NCBI GenBank assembly: GCA_031267345.1
Contig: JAIRZG010000107.1
Coordinates: 1 to 6,364, forward strand
DNA length: 6,364 bases
Direction: 5' to 3'
Source: Zoogloeaceae bacterium
Lineage (GTDB): Bacteria; Pseudomonadota; Gammaproteobacteria; Burkholderiales; Rhodocyclaceae
Within the stretch, counting starts at the first letter, position 1, and each line of letters starts with the position of its first letter. Made by a program: the position numbers and the translations under genes. Of the stretch, positions 1 to 6,364 are shown piece by piece. The notes beneath the pieces were generated by a model. The model was given only the letters and a program-made list of their open reading frames with translations, ran no database searches and was not told the origin of the DNA.

Positions 1-1
1 T

Positions 2-3000
2 TCCGGCAAACAACGCGAAGACGTGCCGGACGTTCTGCTTTTTCCGAATGCGCGCGCAAAAGAACTTGCGGTGAGGGAAAAGCGCGATGATCGCCGCTAC
101 CAGCACGGCATCGCGATCCTGGAAGCCAAGCGTTGGCGGCGTCCGCTTGATCGGGGCGACGCCAGCGAAGCGTTTGATCCCGGCGCGCCGTCTTCGCAGA
201 TGTTGCGCTATCTCTCGCGGGCGGACGTGGTCTCCAATTGCAAGGTCAAATGGGGGATGCTCACCAATGGCGCGCTCTGGCGACTTTACTGGCAGGACGC
301 GCGTTCCCGTTCGGAAGAATTTTTCGAGATCGACCTTGCGGCGGCGCTGGGCGTTCCCGGCGCGCAGCCGGAACTGGACGCGCCAGAGCCGGAACACGTA
401 TTGCGTTTGTTTTATCTTTTCTTTCAGCGCGCCGCCTTCTTGCCGCAGGATTGGGATAGCGCCCGTCGCAGCTTTCACGCTTGCGCCCTTTCTGAAGCGC
501 GGCGCTACGAAGAAAAGGTGGCGCAGGATTTGGGGATACGTGTTTTTACGGAGATTTTCCCGCGCCTTGCCGAAGCCCTTGCGCGCGGCGACCTTCTGGC
601 GCGCACGCAAAAAATCCTGAGCGGAACCTGTTATCGCCAACGCTACACCCGCGACTATCTCGACGAAGTGCGCGAAGCCACGCTGATCTTGCTCTACCGT
701 CTGCTCTTTCTGTTTTATGCCGAAGACCGCAACTTGTTGCCGGTTCGGGATGACCGCTACGCCGCCTACAGCGTGCGCCGTTTGCGCGAACGCATCCGTG
801 ACGAAATCGACGCTTCAAAAGCGCAATCCAGTCGGCTGGACAACCTCTGGCGCGACCTCAAGGGCGCGTTCCTGCTCATCGATCAAGGCGATGACCTCAT
901 CGGAATGCCCGCTTACAACGGCGGGCTTTTTGAGCGCGCCCGTTCGCCGCTGCTGGAGCGCGTCGTCATTCCCGACGCGGTGATGGCGCCGATTCTGGAC
1001 GCGCTATCGCGCCGCACCGAAAACCTGTTGCGAACCTGGATCAACTATCGCGATCTTTCCGTGGCGCATCTGGGCGGCATTTACGAGCGATTGCTGGAAT
1101 TCACGCTGGAACACGAAGTGCAGGCCGAAGACAAATTCGAGCGCGCGGCGGTTCCGGAAATCAACCGCATCGTCGCCCGTCCCGCCAGTTTCGCCCGCAA
1201 GGTGTCCGGCAGTTACTACACGCATGACGATCTGGTGCGCCTGTTGTTGCGCGAATCGGTCGGGCGTCTGGCGATTGAGCGCCACCAATGCTTTATTGAA
1301 AAAATCAGGAAATTCAAAAGCAAAGCCGACCTGAATCCGCCGGACTGGGACGCGCTGGACGCGCTTGACCCCGCTAACGCCCTGATGGAACTCACCGTTT
1401 GCGATCCGGCGATGGGTAGCGGACATTTTCTCGTCGCGCTGGTTGACGACCTTGCCGACCGCGTTCTCGAAGCCATCAACATCGCCGAACAGCTCGTTGG
1501 CGAACAAAAATGGTCGGCGCATCTCATCGAACAAAACCGCCCCTGGCAAAGCCCGCTGGTCGCGCGTATCGCCGATATCCGCAGAAGCATCAAGACCACG
1601 GCGGAAAAACACGGCTGGCGCGTGACCGCCGCGCAACTGGACGACCGCCATATTGTCCGCCGCATGATTTTGAAGAAAAACGTCTTTGGCGTGGACAAAA
1701 ACCCGATGGCGGTGGAACTGGCGAAAACCGCGCTCTGGCTGCACACCTTCACCGTCGGCGCGCCGCTGTCCTTTCTCGATCATCATTTGCGCTGCGGCGA
1801 TTCGCTGCATGGCGAAAAACTGGAACAGGTTGGGCGCGAACTGCGCGCGATGGGCGGCATGTTTCAGGAAAGCGAACTGTCGCGCCTGGAAATTGCCGCC
1901 AGAAGCCTGATTGCCGTAGGCGCATTGACCGATGTCGACATTGCCGAAGCAGAACTCTCCAAACAATTGACAGCAGAAGCTGCCGAACAACTCGCGCCGA
2001 TTGTCGCCCTGCTCGACTTCTGGCGCGCCCTGCGCTGGCTGATTCCGGGCTGGCCTGCTGTAAACCGCAGAAGCTCGGCAGACGACAAACGCGCGCTCGC
2101 CGAACTCTTGTCAGACCAATACAACCTGATTAGCGTGGTTTCCGAAGGGCAATTAGAAGGCAAAGGCAAGGACGTTCCCACCGCCAACGACCTGCTTGCC
2201 CGCGCGAAAACGCTTGCCGGACGCGAAAATTTCTTTCACTGGCAGGCGCTTTTCCCGGACGTGTTTTCCGGCGGCGGCGGCTTTGACCTCGTGATCGGCA
2301 ATCCGCCGTGGGACAAAATTCGCTTTGAAGAAGTACCTTGGTTTTCAGAAAGAAACGAAACCATTGCCAAAGAAGTTCGAGCAGCAGATAGAAAGCAACT
2401 TATCAGCGAACTGGAACGAAAAAGAGCGCCACTTTGGAATGAATATGTCAATGCAGTGGAATGTGCCGAAGCTAATGCGCGGGTATTGGGAAAAGGCGAC
2501 GATTATCCCCTGCTTGGCGGCGGCGACATAAATCTTTACAGCCTGTTTGTCGAACGCGCGCAAAGCCTGATTCGCCCCGATGGTCTGGTCGCCCTGCTGA
2601 CGCCTTCCGGCATCGCCGCCGACAAGGGCGCGGCGGCATTTTTCCGCAGTATTTCCGGTAGCGGGCGTCTGGGGGCACTGTATGATTTTGAAAACCGCCA
2701 GAATCCCGGTAATCCCGGCGGCAGCTATTTTCCTGACGTGGATTCGCGTTTCAAATTTTGTGTACTCATTTTTGGCGGCGAAAAACGAACATTCAAAACC
2801 GCGCGTTGCGCTTTTTATCTTCATGACATCAACGAACTCGACGTGGAAGAACGCTTGCTCGAACTTGCCAGCGAAGATTTTAAGCGGGTCAATCCTAACA
2901 CCGGAGCCGCGCCGATTTTCAAAAGTCGCCGCGACGCCGACATCACAACGCGGATTTATCGTCAGTACCCGGTACTGGTTGAACGCAGCATTGGTGAAGA

Positions 3001-4060
3001 GAAAAGTGTTTGGCCTGCCTATTTTCCTGCAATGCTGCACATGACCAACGACTCGAAGCTCTTCAAAACAGAGATTTCTTTGCAGCAAAATGGTTATTCC
3101 AAAAGCGAAATGAACTGCTGGCGTAAAGGCAGTGAACTTGCTCTGCCACTGTATGAAGGCAAGATGGTGCAAATGTATGATCATCGTGCAGCAGATATTG
3201 TTGTCAATCCCAAAAACCTGAAGCGACCAGCACAACCGGAAAATATTCCTGTTGAGGTTAAAGTGCAGTCTGACCGTTTTCCGAAGCCCCATTACTGGGT
3301 TGAAGAAATGGCTTTGCCAGAGGGCTTTTCCTTTGCGTGGTATCTTGGGTTTAAGCAGGTTACATCGCCAACCAACATACGTTCAGTTATCGCTGCCATT
3401 TTGCCGCAAGCAGGAATTGCACATTCAATGTCAGTTGTTTTACCCAAGAACAAAGCTAAAGTAGGCCATATGCTTGTTCTGATGTTGGCGAATATGAATT
3501 CTTTTGTGTTTGATTTTCTTGCCCGCCAAAAACTTCAGGGGCAAAACTTTAGCATTTACATCCTCGAACAACTCCCCGTCATCACGCCTTCCGCTTTTGA
3601 GGCCGAAATTGGCGGCATAAAAATCGCCGACTTCATCCGCGAACAGGTCTTGCATCTTTCCTATACCGCCCACGATCTCGCTCCCTTCGCCCGCGATCTG
3701 GGTTATGCAGGCGAACCGTTCCGTTGGGACGAAGCCGACCGGATGCGCCGCAAAGCCGCGCTCGACGCGCTCTTTTTCCACCTCTACGGCGTCAACGCCG
3801 AAGACGCCGCCTACATTCTCGAAACTTTCCCCATCGCGCGCGAGCAGGACAAAGCCGCTTACGGCGACTACCGCACCAAAAGCCTGATTCTCGCCGGACT
3901 GGAAAAACTTGCGACCAACCAACTGCCCGACACACTAGACAACCTTATCCTTGCGTATTCTTCTTCAACGGAAGGAAATTCCCTCCCTCCCCTTCAAGGG
4001 GAGGGCTGGGGTGGGGATGGGGTAAAACGGAAGACGCCGAACAGAAAGGCCAAAACGTGA
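2..4060 (+). CDS. Eco57I-class restriction-modification protein (nuclease-like N-terminus plus N6-adenine methyltransferase), 5' partial
   Basis: Predicted DNA-adenine methyltransferase with a fused nuclease-like domain, acting in defence. The frame is open to the window edge. The first GTG (position 23) falls inside the Pro-Asp of the nuclease motif, so the true start is upstream. Residues are numbered from that GTG (1345 aa). D3 with E34-A-K36 fits a PD-(D/E)xK site. SGSYYT (395-400) resembles motif X. D461-PAMGSGHFL is motif I for S-adenosylmethionine. VFGVDKNP (554-561) and CGD (591-593) follow. N760-PPW763 is the catalytic motif IV of N6-adenine enzymes. DINLY (835-839) and TPSG (860-863) complete the core. 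Residues of about 950-1200 probably recognise the target. The segment YTAHDLAPFARDLGY through the GDYRTK stretch resembles the C-terminus of large Eco57I-type proteins, as I recall them. The last 25 residues run through a repeat element. It may be a type IIG enzyme or a DISARM/BREX-like methylase. Family confidence is high; restriction activity is inferred. Confidence 0.9.
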   Translation, partial: SGKQREDVPDVLLFPNARAKELAVREKRDDRRYQHGIAILEAKRWRRPLDRGDASEAFDPGAPSSQMLRYLSRADVVSNCKVKWGMLTNGALWRLYWQDARSRSEEFFEIDLAAALGVPGAQPELDAPEPEHVLRLFYLFFQRAAFLPQDWDSARRSFHACALSEARRYEEKVAQDLGIRVFTEIFPRLAEALARGDLLARTQKILSGTCYRQRYTRDYLDEVREATLILLYRLLFLFYAEDRNLLPVRDDRYAAYSVRRLRERIRDEIDASKAQSSRLDNLWRDLKGAFLLIDQGDDLIGMPAYNGGLFERARSPLLERVVIPDAVMAPILDALSRRTENLLRTWINYRDLSVAHLGGIYERLLEFTLEHEVQAEDKFERAAVPEINRIVARPASFARKVSGSYYTHDDLVRLLLRESVGRLAIERHQCFIEKIRKFKSKADLNPPDWDALDALDPANALMELTVCDPAMGSGHFLVALVDDLADRVLEAINIAEQLVGEQKWSAHLIEQNRPWQSPLVARIADIRRSIKTTAEKHGWRVTAAQLDDRHIVRRMILKKNVFGVDKNPMAVELAKTALWLHTFTVGAPLSFLDHHLRCGDSLHGEKLEQVGRELRAMGGMFQESELSRLEIAARSLIAVGALTDVDIAEAELSKQLTAEAAEQLAPIVALLDFWRALRWLIPGWPAVNRRSSADDKRALAELLSDQYNLISVVSEGQLEGKGKDVPTANDLLARAKTLAGRENFFHWQALFPDVFSGGGGFDLVIGNPPWDKIRFEEVPWFSERNETIAKEVRAADRKQLISELERKRAPLWNEYVNAVECAEANARVLGKGDDYPLLGGGDINLYSLFVERAQSLIRPDGLVALLTPSGIAADKGAAAFFRSISGSGRLGALYDFENRQNPGNPGGSYFPDVDSRFKFCVLIFGGEKRTFKTARCAFYLHDINELDVEERLLELASEDFKRVNPNTGAAPIFKSRRDADITTRIYRQYPVLVERSIGEEKSVWPAYFPAMLHMTNDSKLFKTEISLQQNGYSKSEMNCWRKGSELALPLYEGKMVQMYDHRAADIVVNPKNLKRPAQPENIPVEVKVQSDRFPKPHYWVEEMALPEGFSFAWYLGFKQVTSPTNIRSVIAAILPQAGIAHSMSVVLPKNKAKVGHMLVLMLANMNSFVFDFLARQKLQGQNFSIYILEQLPVITPSAFEAEIGGIKIADFIREQVLHLSYTAHDLAPFARDLGYAGEPFRWDEADRMRRKAALDALFFHLYGVNAEDAAYILETFPIAREQDKAAYGDYRTKSLILAGLEKLATNQLPDTLDNLILAYSSSTEGNSLPPLQGEGWGGDGVKRKTPNRKAKT
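3983..4023 (-). repeat. G/C-tract palindromic repeat, copy 1 (inside the methylase 3' end)
   Basis: This 41-bp element matches the reverse complement of 4109-4149 at 39 of 41 positions by hand alignment. Its core (3985-4005) is a perfect palindrome, CCCTCCCCTT and AAGGGGAGGG around one central base. It is flanked on the right by further G-tracts. It is read in frame by the methylase gene and yields L1321 to V1335 (LPPLQGEGWGGDGV region). Repeats of this style are common as dispersed intergenic elements in beta- and gammaproteobacteria. The strand sign is relative to copy 2. Confidence 0.85.
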
Positions 4061-4064
4061 AAAG

Positions 4065-4078
4065 CCGGATCAATCCGG
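4065..4078. other. Small inverted repeat just after the methylase stop codon
   Basis: CCGGAT and ATCCGG are separated by CA, giving five practical base pairs with a TCAA loop four bases after the stop at 4058-4060. No run of T follows, so it is not a standard intrinsic terminator. It sits at the centre of the spacer between repeat copies 1 and 2. The structure is seen directly; any role is unknown. Confidence 0.35.
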
Positions 4079-4108
4079 TTGATGCGGCGGGCGTGGGGAA
4101 AGAACGGA

Positions 4109-4149
4109 ACCCCATCCCCGCCCCGGCCCTCCCCTTGAAGGGGAGGGAG
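4109..4149 (+). repeat. G/C-tract palindromic repeat, copy 2 (inverted relative to copy 1)
   Basis: This is the inverted partner of 3983-4023, with 39 of 41 positions complementary; the two differences are G for A at 4120 and 4125. Its own core palindrome spans 4127-4147. Together with copy 1 it could form a long stem enclosing an 85-nt spacer that holds the methylase stop codon. The arrangement resembles paired REP-type elements. No transposase is visible in the window. Confidence 0.85.
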
Positions 4150-4178
4150 AAAACCCCATGTCCGCTGGTCGTTTTATC

Positions 4179-4194
4179 CGGCGCTTTAGCGCCG
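4179..4194. other. Small inverted repeat between repeat copies 2 and 3
   Basis: CGGCGCT and AGCGCCG flank TT, so a six-bp stem with a TTTA loop is possible. No T-run follows. It lies in the proB leader region and could fold if that region is transcribed. No known regulatory element is recognised here. Confidence 0.3.
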
Positions 4195-4202
4195 CCGATT
4201 AA

Positions 4203-4241
4203 CCCTCTCCCCCGACCCCTCTCCCACAAGGGGAGGGGGGG
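4203..4241 (+). repeat. G/C-tract palindromic repeat, copy 3 (diverged)
   Basis: This is a pyrimidine-rich arm (CCCTCTCCCCCGACCCCTC) followed by CCC, ACAA and GGGGAGGGGGG. It has the same layout and orientation as copy 2 but a different sequence. Positions 4216-4225 can pair with 4231-4240 as a ten-step stem containing one T-G mismatch, with a five-base loop. It ends about 40 bp before the proB start. It probably belongs to a related but distinct repeat family. Confidence 0.7.
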
Positions 4242-4267
4242 ATGCAAAGCGGACAACCGCCCGACAC

Positions 4268-4272
4268 AGGAG
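4268..4272 (+). promoter_or_regulatory. Ribosome binding site of proB
   Basis: AGGAG lies nine bases before the ATG at 4282. The reading frame is open for more than 500 bases upstream, so this site, together with the alignment to ProB N-termini, fixes the start. No convincing sigma-70 promoter was found between 4061 and 4267. proB may be read from a promoter I cannot see or by read-through from the methylase gene. Confidence 0.7.
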
Positions 4273-4281
4273 CCGACTGAA

Positions 4282-5397
4282 ATGACCCCGTTACTGCAAG
4301 CGCGTCGTCTGGTCATCAAAATCGGCTCGGCGCTGATCACCAGAAACGGCAGCGGCGTCGATGATGTCGCCATTGCCGACTGGGCGCGGCAGATTGCGCG
4401 TCTGCTCAAGGAGGGGCGGCAGGTGGCGCTGGTTTCTTCCGGCGCCATCGCCTGCGGCATGAAGCGTCTGGGGTATTCAAAACGCCCGCATGAAATCCAC
4501 GAACTGCAAGCCTGCGCCGCCGTGGGGCAAATGGGTCTGGCGCAAATCTACCGGGAAGCCTTTTTTACGCACGGCGTCAATACGGCGCAGGTGTTGCTCA
4601 CCCATGACGACCTTGCCGACCGCAAGCGTTATCTGAACGCCCGTTCTACGCTGGAAACGCTGTTGAAGCTGGGAGTTGCGCCCATCATCAATGAAAATGA
4701 CACGGTTGTTACCGACGAAATCCGCTTTGGCGACAACGATACGCTGGGTGCGCTGGTCGCCAACGCGCTGGAAGCCGACGCGCTGATTATCCTCACCGAC
4801 CAGAACGGCCTCTACACCGCCGACCCGCGCCAGGACAAAAGCGCCACCCTCGTCCAGGAGGCCGTCGCGGGCGACGCCAGGCTGGAGGACATGGCGGGCG
4901 GCGCGGGCACGGAAATCGGCACGGGCGGGATGCTCACCAAGGTGCTGGCTGCCCGCCGCGCGGCGAAAAGCGGCGCGCATACCGTCATCGCTTCGGGATG
5001 CGAGCCGGAGGTCATCCTGCGTCTGGCGGCGGGCGAAGCCATCGGCACCTTGCTGGTTTCCCAAACCGAACCGCTCGCCGCCAAAAAACAATGGCTCGCC
5101 GACCACCTGCAAACCGCCGGACGACTGTTCATCGACGCAGGCGCGGCAAAGGCGCTGGCAAACGGCAAAAGCCTGTTGCCGGTGGGCGTCATTTCGCTGA
5201 TCGGCGAATTTGAACGCGGCGCGGCAGTCGGCTGCATCGCCCCCGACGGCAGCGAAATCGCGCGCGGCCTCATCAACTACAGCAGCTCCGAAACCCGCCG
5301 CATCCTCCGCCACCCCTCACAGGAAATCGAGGCGCTGCTGGGCTACGTGGATGAAGCGAGTTTAATCCATCGGGATAATCTGGTTTTGCTGGGCTGA
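4282..5397 (+). CDS. proB: Glutamate 5-kinase (gamma-glutamyl kinase) with PUA domain
   Basis: Cytosolic enzyme that phosphorylates L-glutamate with ATP, the first and feedback-controlled step of proline synthesis. The product goes to ProA, which is not encoded here. The 371-aa length is normal for the family. Residues 1-260 form the amino acid kinase domain: VIKIGS with K13, VSSGA (51-55), INEND (136-140), FGDND (149-153), LTDQNGLY (171-178) and GTGGMLTK (213-220). These match the substrate and ATP-binding motifs of known ProB proteins. Residues of about 280-357 form the C-terminal PUA domain found in bacterial long-form enzymes. The ATG is chosen because it follows a good AGGAG and because VIKIGS then sits at the expected distance. 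The gene starts 221 bp after the methylase stop, across the repeat cluster, and converges on rpe. It appears intact, with no missing key residue. Confidence 0.97.
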   Translation: MTPLLQARRLVIKIGSALITRNGSGVDDVAIADWARQIARLLKEGRQVALVSSGAIACGMKRLGYSKRPHEIHELQACAAVGQMGLAQIYREAFFTHGVNTAQVLLTHDDLADRKRYLNARSTLETLLKLGVAPIINENDTVVTDEIRFGDNDTLGALVANALEADALIILTDQNGLYTADPRQDKSATLVQEAVAGDARLEDMAGGAGTEIGTGGMLTKVLAARRAAKSGAHTVIASGCEPEVILRLAAGEAIGTLLVSQTEPLAAKKQWLADHLQTAGRLFIDAGAAKALANGKSLLPVGVISLIGEFERGAAVGCIAPDGSEIARGLINYSSSETRRILRHPSQEIEALLGYVDEASLIHRDNLVLLG

Positions 5398-5483
5398 CAG
5401 ACGCCAAAGCCATCGTAAGTGCGGCGCGTCAAAAATCGAACAGCGCAACGCGGCAGTCGCGCACGATTCAATTCAACGTATCG

Positions 5484-6173
5484 TCATGCCAGTTTGCCGC
5501 GCAGCTCGGCGATGATGGAATCATAACGGTGCGGGTCGTTTTCCCGGCCTGCGCCGAATACGCCGGAGCCGACCACAAAGGCGTCCGCTCCGGCGCGGGC
5601 GATGGGCGTGATGTTTTCCGGCTTGACGCCGCCATCGACTTCCAGGCGGATGCGGCGACCGCTTTTTTGCGCGTAGGCATCCAGTTTCAGGCGCGTCGCT
5701 TGCAGTTTTTCCAGCGTTGCGGGAATGAAGGCTTGCCCGCCAAAACCGGGATTGACGCTCATCAAGAGCACCAGATCCAGTCTGTCCATGACGTGATCCA
5801 TACAGGCTAACGGCGTGGCCGGATTGAATGCCAGTCCGGCCTGACACCCCTGATCGCGGATCAGGCTCAAGCTGCGGTCGACATGCCGTGAGGCTTCCGG
5901 ATGAAAGGTGATGAGATTCGCGCCCGCTCTGGCGAATTCCGGTATCAGGCGATCCACGGGTTCGACCATCAGATGCGCGTCTATCGGCGCGTTCGTGCGC
6001 GGACGCAGGGCGGCGCAGACCAGCGGGCCTATGGTCAGGTTGGGAACATAATGGTTGTCCATCACGTCAAAATGCACCCAGTCGGCTCCGGCGGCGATGA
6101 CGTTTTCCACTTCCTCGCCCAGACGGGCAAAATCGGCGGAAAGAATGCTGGGCGCAAGGATGAAATCAGACAT
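5484..6173 (-). CDS. rpe: Ribulose-phosphate 3-epimerase
   Basis: Interconverts D-ribulose 5-phosphate and D-xylulose 5-phosphate in the cytosol, for the pentose phosphate pathway or, in autotrophs, the Calvin cycle. The 229-aa length is normal. The TIM-barrel signatures are complete: LAPSILSADF at the N-terminus, HFDVMD (34-39), DAHLMVEP (65-72), MSVNPGFGGQ (138-147), EVDGGV (178-183) and a phosphate-binding VGSGVFG near the end. H34, D36, H67 and D180 correspond to the metal ligands, and D36 and D180 to the catalytic pair, in characterised homologues. The ATG is the only reasonable start: the frame closes upstream at a TAG (6212-6210) with no ATG or GTG between. No clear Shine-Dalgarno precedes it, so initiation may be weak or leader-independent. 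The gene faces proB tail to tail across 86 bp. gph and trpE, often beside rpe in beta- and gammaproteobacteria, are not next to it here. Confidence 0.97.
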   Translation of the reverse strand: MSDFILAPSILSADFARLGEEVENVIAAGADWVHFDVMDNHYVPNLTIGPLVCAALRPRTNAPIDAHLMVEPVDRLIPEFARAGANLITFHPEASRHVDRSLSLIRDQGCQAGLAFNPATPLACMDHVMDRLDLVLLMSVNPGFGGQAFIPATLEKLQATRLKLDAYAQKSGRRIRLEVDGGVKPENITPIARAGADAFVVGSGVFGAGRENDPHRYDSIIAELRGKLA

Positions 6174-6206
6174 GGCGTTTGTGCGGACAAAAAGCAGAAA
6201 CCGGGG

Positions 6207-6236
6207 ATTCTACATGGCTTTCCGCGGGAAGCCCAA
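6207..6236 (-). promoter_or_regulatory. Candidate sigma-70 promoter of rpe
   Basis: On the minus strand, TTGGGC (6236-6231) lies 18 bases before TAGAAT (6212-6207). The -10 box matches the consensus at five of six positions; the -35 box matches only its TTG. Transcription would begin near 6200, giving a leader of roughly 25-30 bases. The remaining upstream sequence to 6364 becomes strongly A/T-rich from about 6334. I see no supportable gene in 6174-6364. Confidence 0.4.
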
Positions 6237-6364
6237 GCGCACCAGACCCAGGGCAATCGCATGAATGCCGCCATCGTACACGCTGACATTTTTTCGTTTA
6301 CGCACAAAGACTTACACAGGGGACTGTTCACAGCCTTTTGTTTTATGTAGTTTTCTGTCTTTTT

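Noticed and set aside
1004..1990. Long open frame (328 codons) on the minus strand within the methylase gene
   Set aside because: It is antisense to conserved methyltransferase motifs, has no recognisable domain, and is of a kind expected by chance opposite GC-rich coding sequence.
2345..3292. Long open frame (315 codons) on the minus strand within the methylase gene
   Set aside because: It is a shadow of the real gene, with no recognisable motifs; the methylase frame is conserved throughout.
3983..4241. Three spaced repeats suggesting a CRISPR array
   Set aside because: The copies are in mixed orientation, unequal in sequence and spacing, and contain their own palindromes; no cas gene is present.
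3724..4281. The proB frame stays open upstream to 3724, suggesting a fusion or longer protein
   Set aside because: The extension overlaps conserved methylase codons and runs through the repeats; ProB homology and a good AGGAG fix the start at 4282.
5431..5462. Weak hairpin (5443-5462) followed on the minus strand by TTTTT, as a terminator for rpe
   Set aside because: The stem has mismatches and the T-run begins seven bases past the hairpin, so it does not meet a reasonable terminator standard. Nothing else in the 86-bp gap between proB and rpe stands out.
6210..6305. Small minus-strand frame of 31 codons (GTG at 6305) upstream of rpe, ending in the peptide LGLVRLGFPRKAM
   Set aside because: It has no ribosome binding site and no recognised homologue, and it overlaps the candidate rpe promoter. 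A leader peptide or gene remnant is possible but unsupported.
6301..6330. TTACACAGG and TGTTCACAG resemble DnaA boxes
   Set aside because: Both differ from the consensus box at several positions, and no replication genes or AT-rich unwinding element accompany them.
6062..6331. Minus-strand frame of 89 codons overlapping the rpe start
   Set aside because: It overlaps the conserved rpe N-terminus in another frame and shows no protein family features.

Overview
The window reads as a piece of a GC-rich proteobacterial chromosome, most likely betaproteobacterial. That guess rests on the ProB and Rpe sequences, on GC-rich codon use, and on short CCCTCCCC/GGGGAGGG palindromic repeats of a kind common in beta- and gammaproteobacterial genomes. 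No taxonomic marker is present, so it stays tentative.

Positions 1-4060 (+) hold one very large gene whose 5' end lies outside the window. It encodes a restriction-modification protein in one chain: a PD-(D/E)xK nuclease-like N-terminus, an Eco57I-class N6-adenine methyltransferase core (GSYYT, DPAMGSGHF and NPPW motifs), a more AT-rich segment where target recognition should lie, and a conserved C-terminal domain. It could be a stand-alone type IIG enzyme or the methylase of a larger defence island upstream; the window cannot decide.

Positions 3983-4241 are a cluster of three short G/C-tract repeats. Two are near-identical 41-bp copies in opposite orientation, 85 bp apart. The third is a diverged relative. 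The first copy lies inside the methylase gene and supplies part of its C-terminal tail. The other two lie in the leader of proB. All three have G-quadruplex-type spacing.

Positions 4282-5397 (+) are proB (glutamate 5-kinase, first step of proline synthesis). Positions 5484-6173 (-) are rpe (ribulose-phosphate 3-epimerase, pentose phosphate or Calvin cycle). The two genes converge across an 86-bp gap. The last 190 bp are the rpe upstream region with a plausible promoter and no supportable gene.

Overall, a defence gene abuts two ordinary metabolic genes, with a repeat cluster at the junction. The metabolic genes look intact and have no evident functional link to the defence gene. I do not see a clearly new multi-gene system here. 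The points most worth checking are the methylase's missing upstream context, its mosaic composition and its repeat-derived tail.
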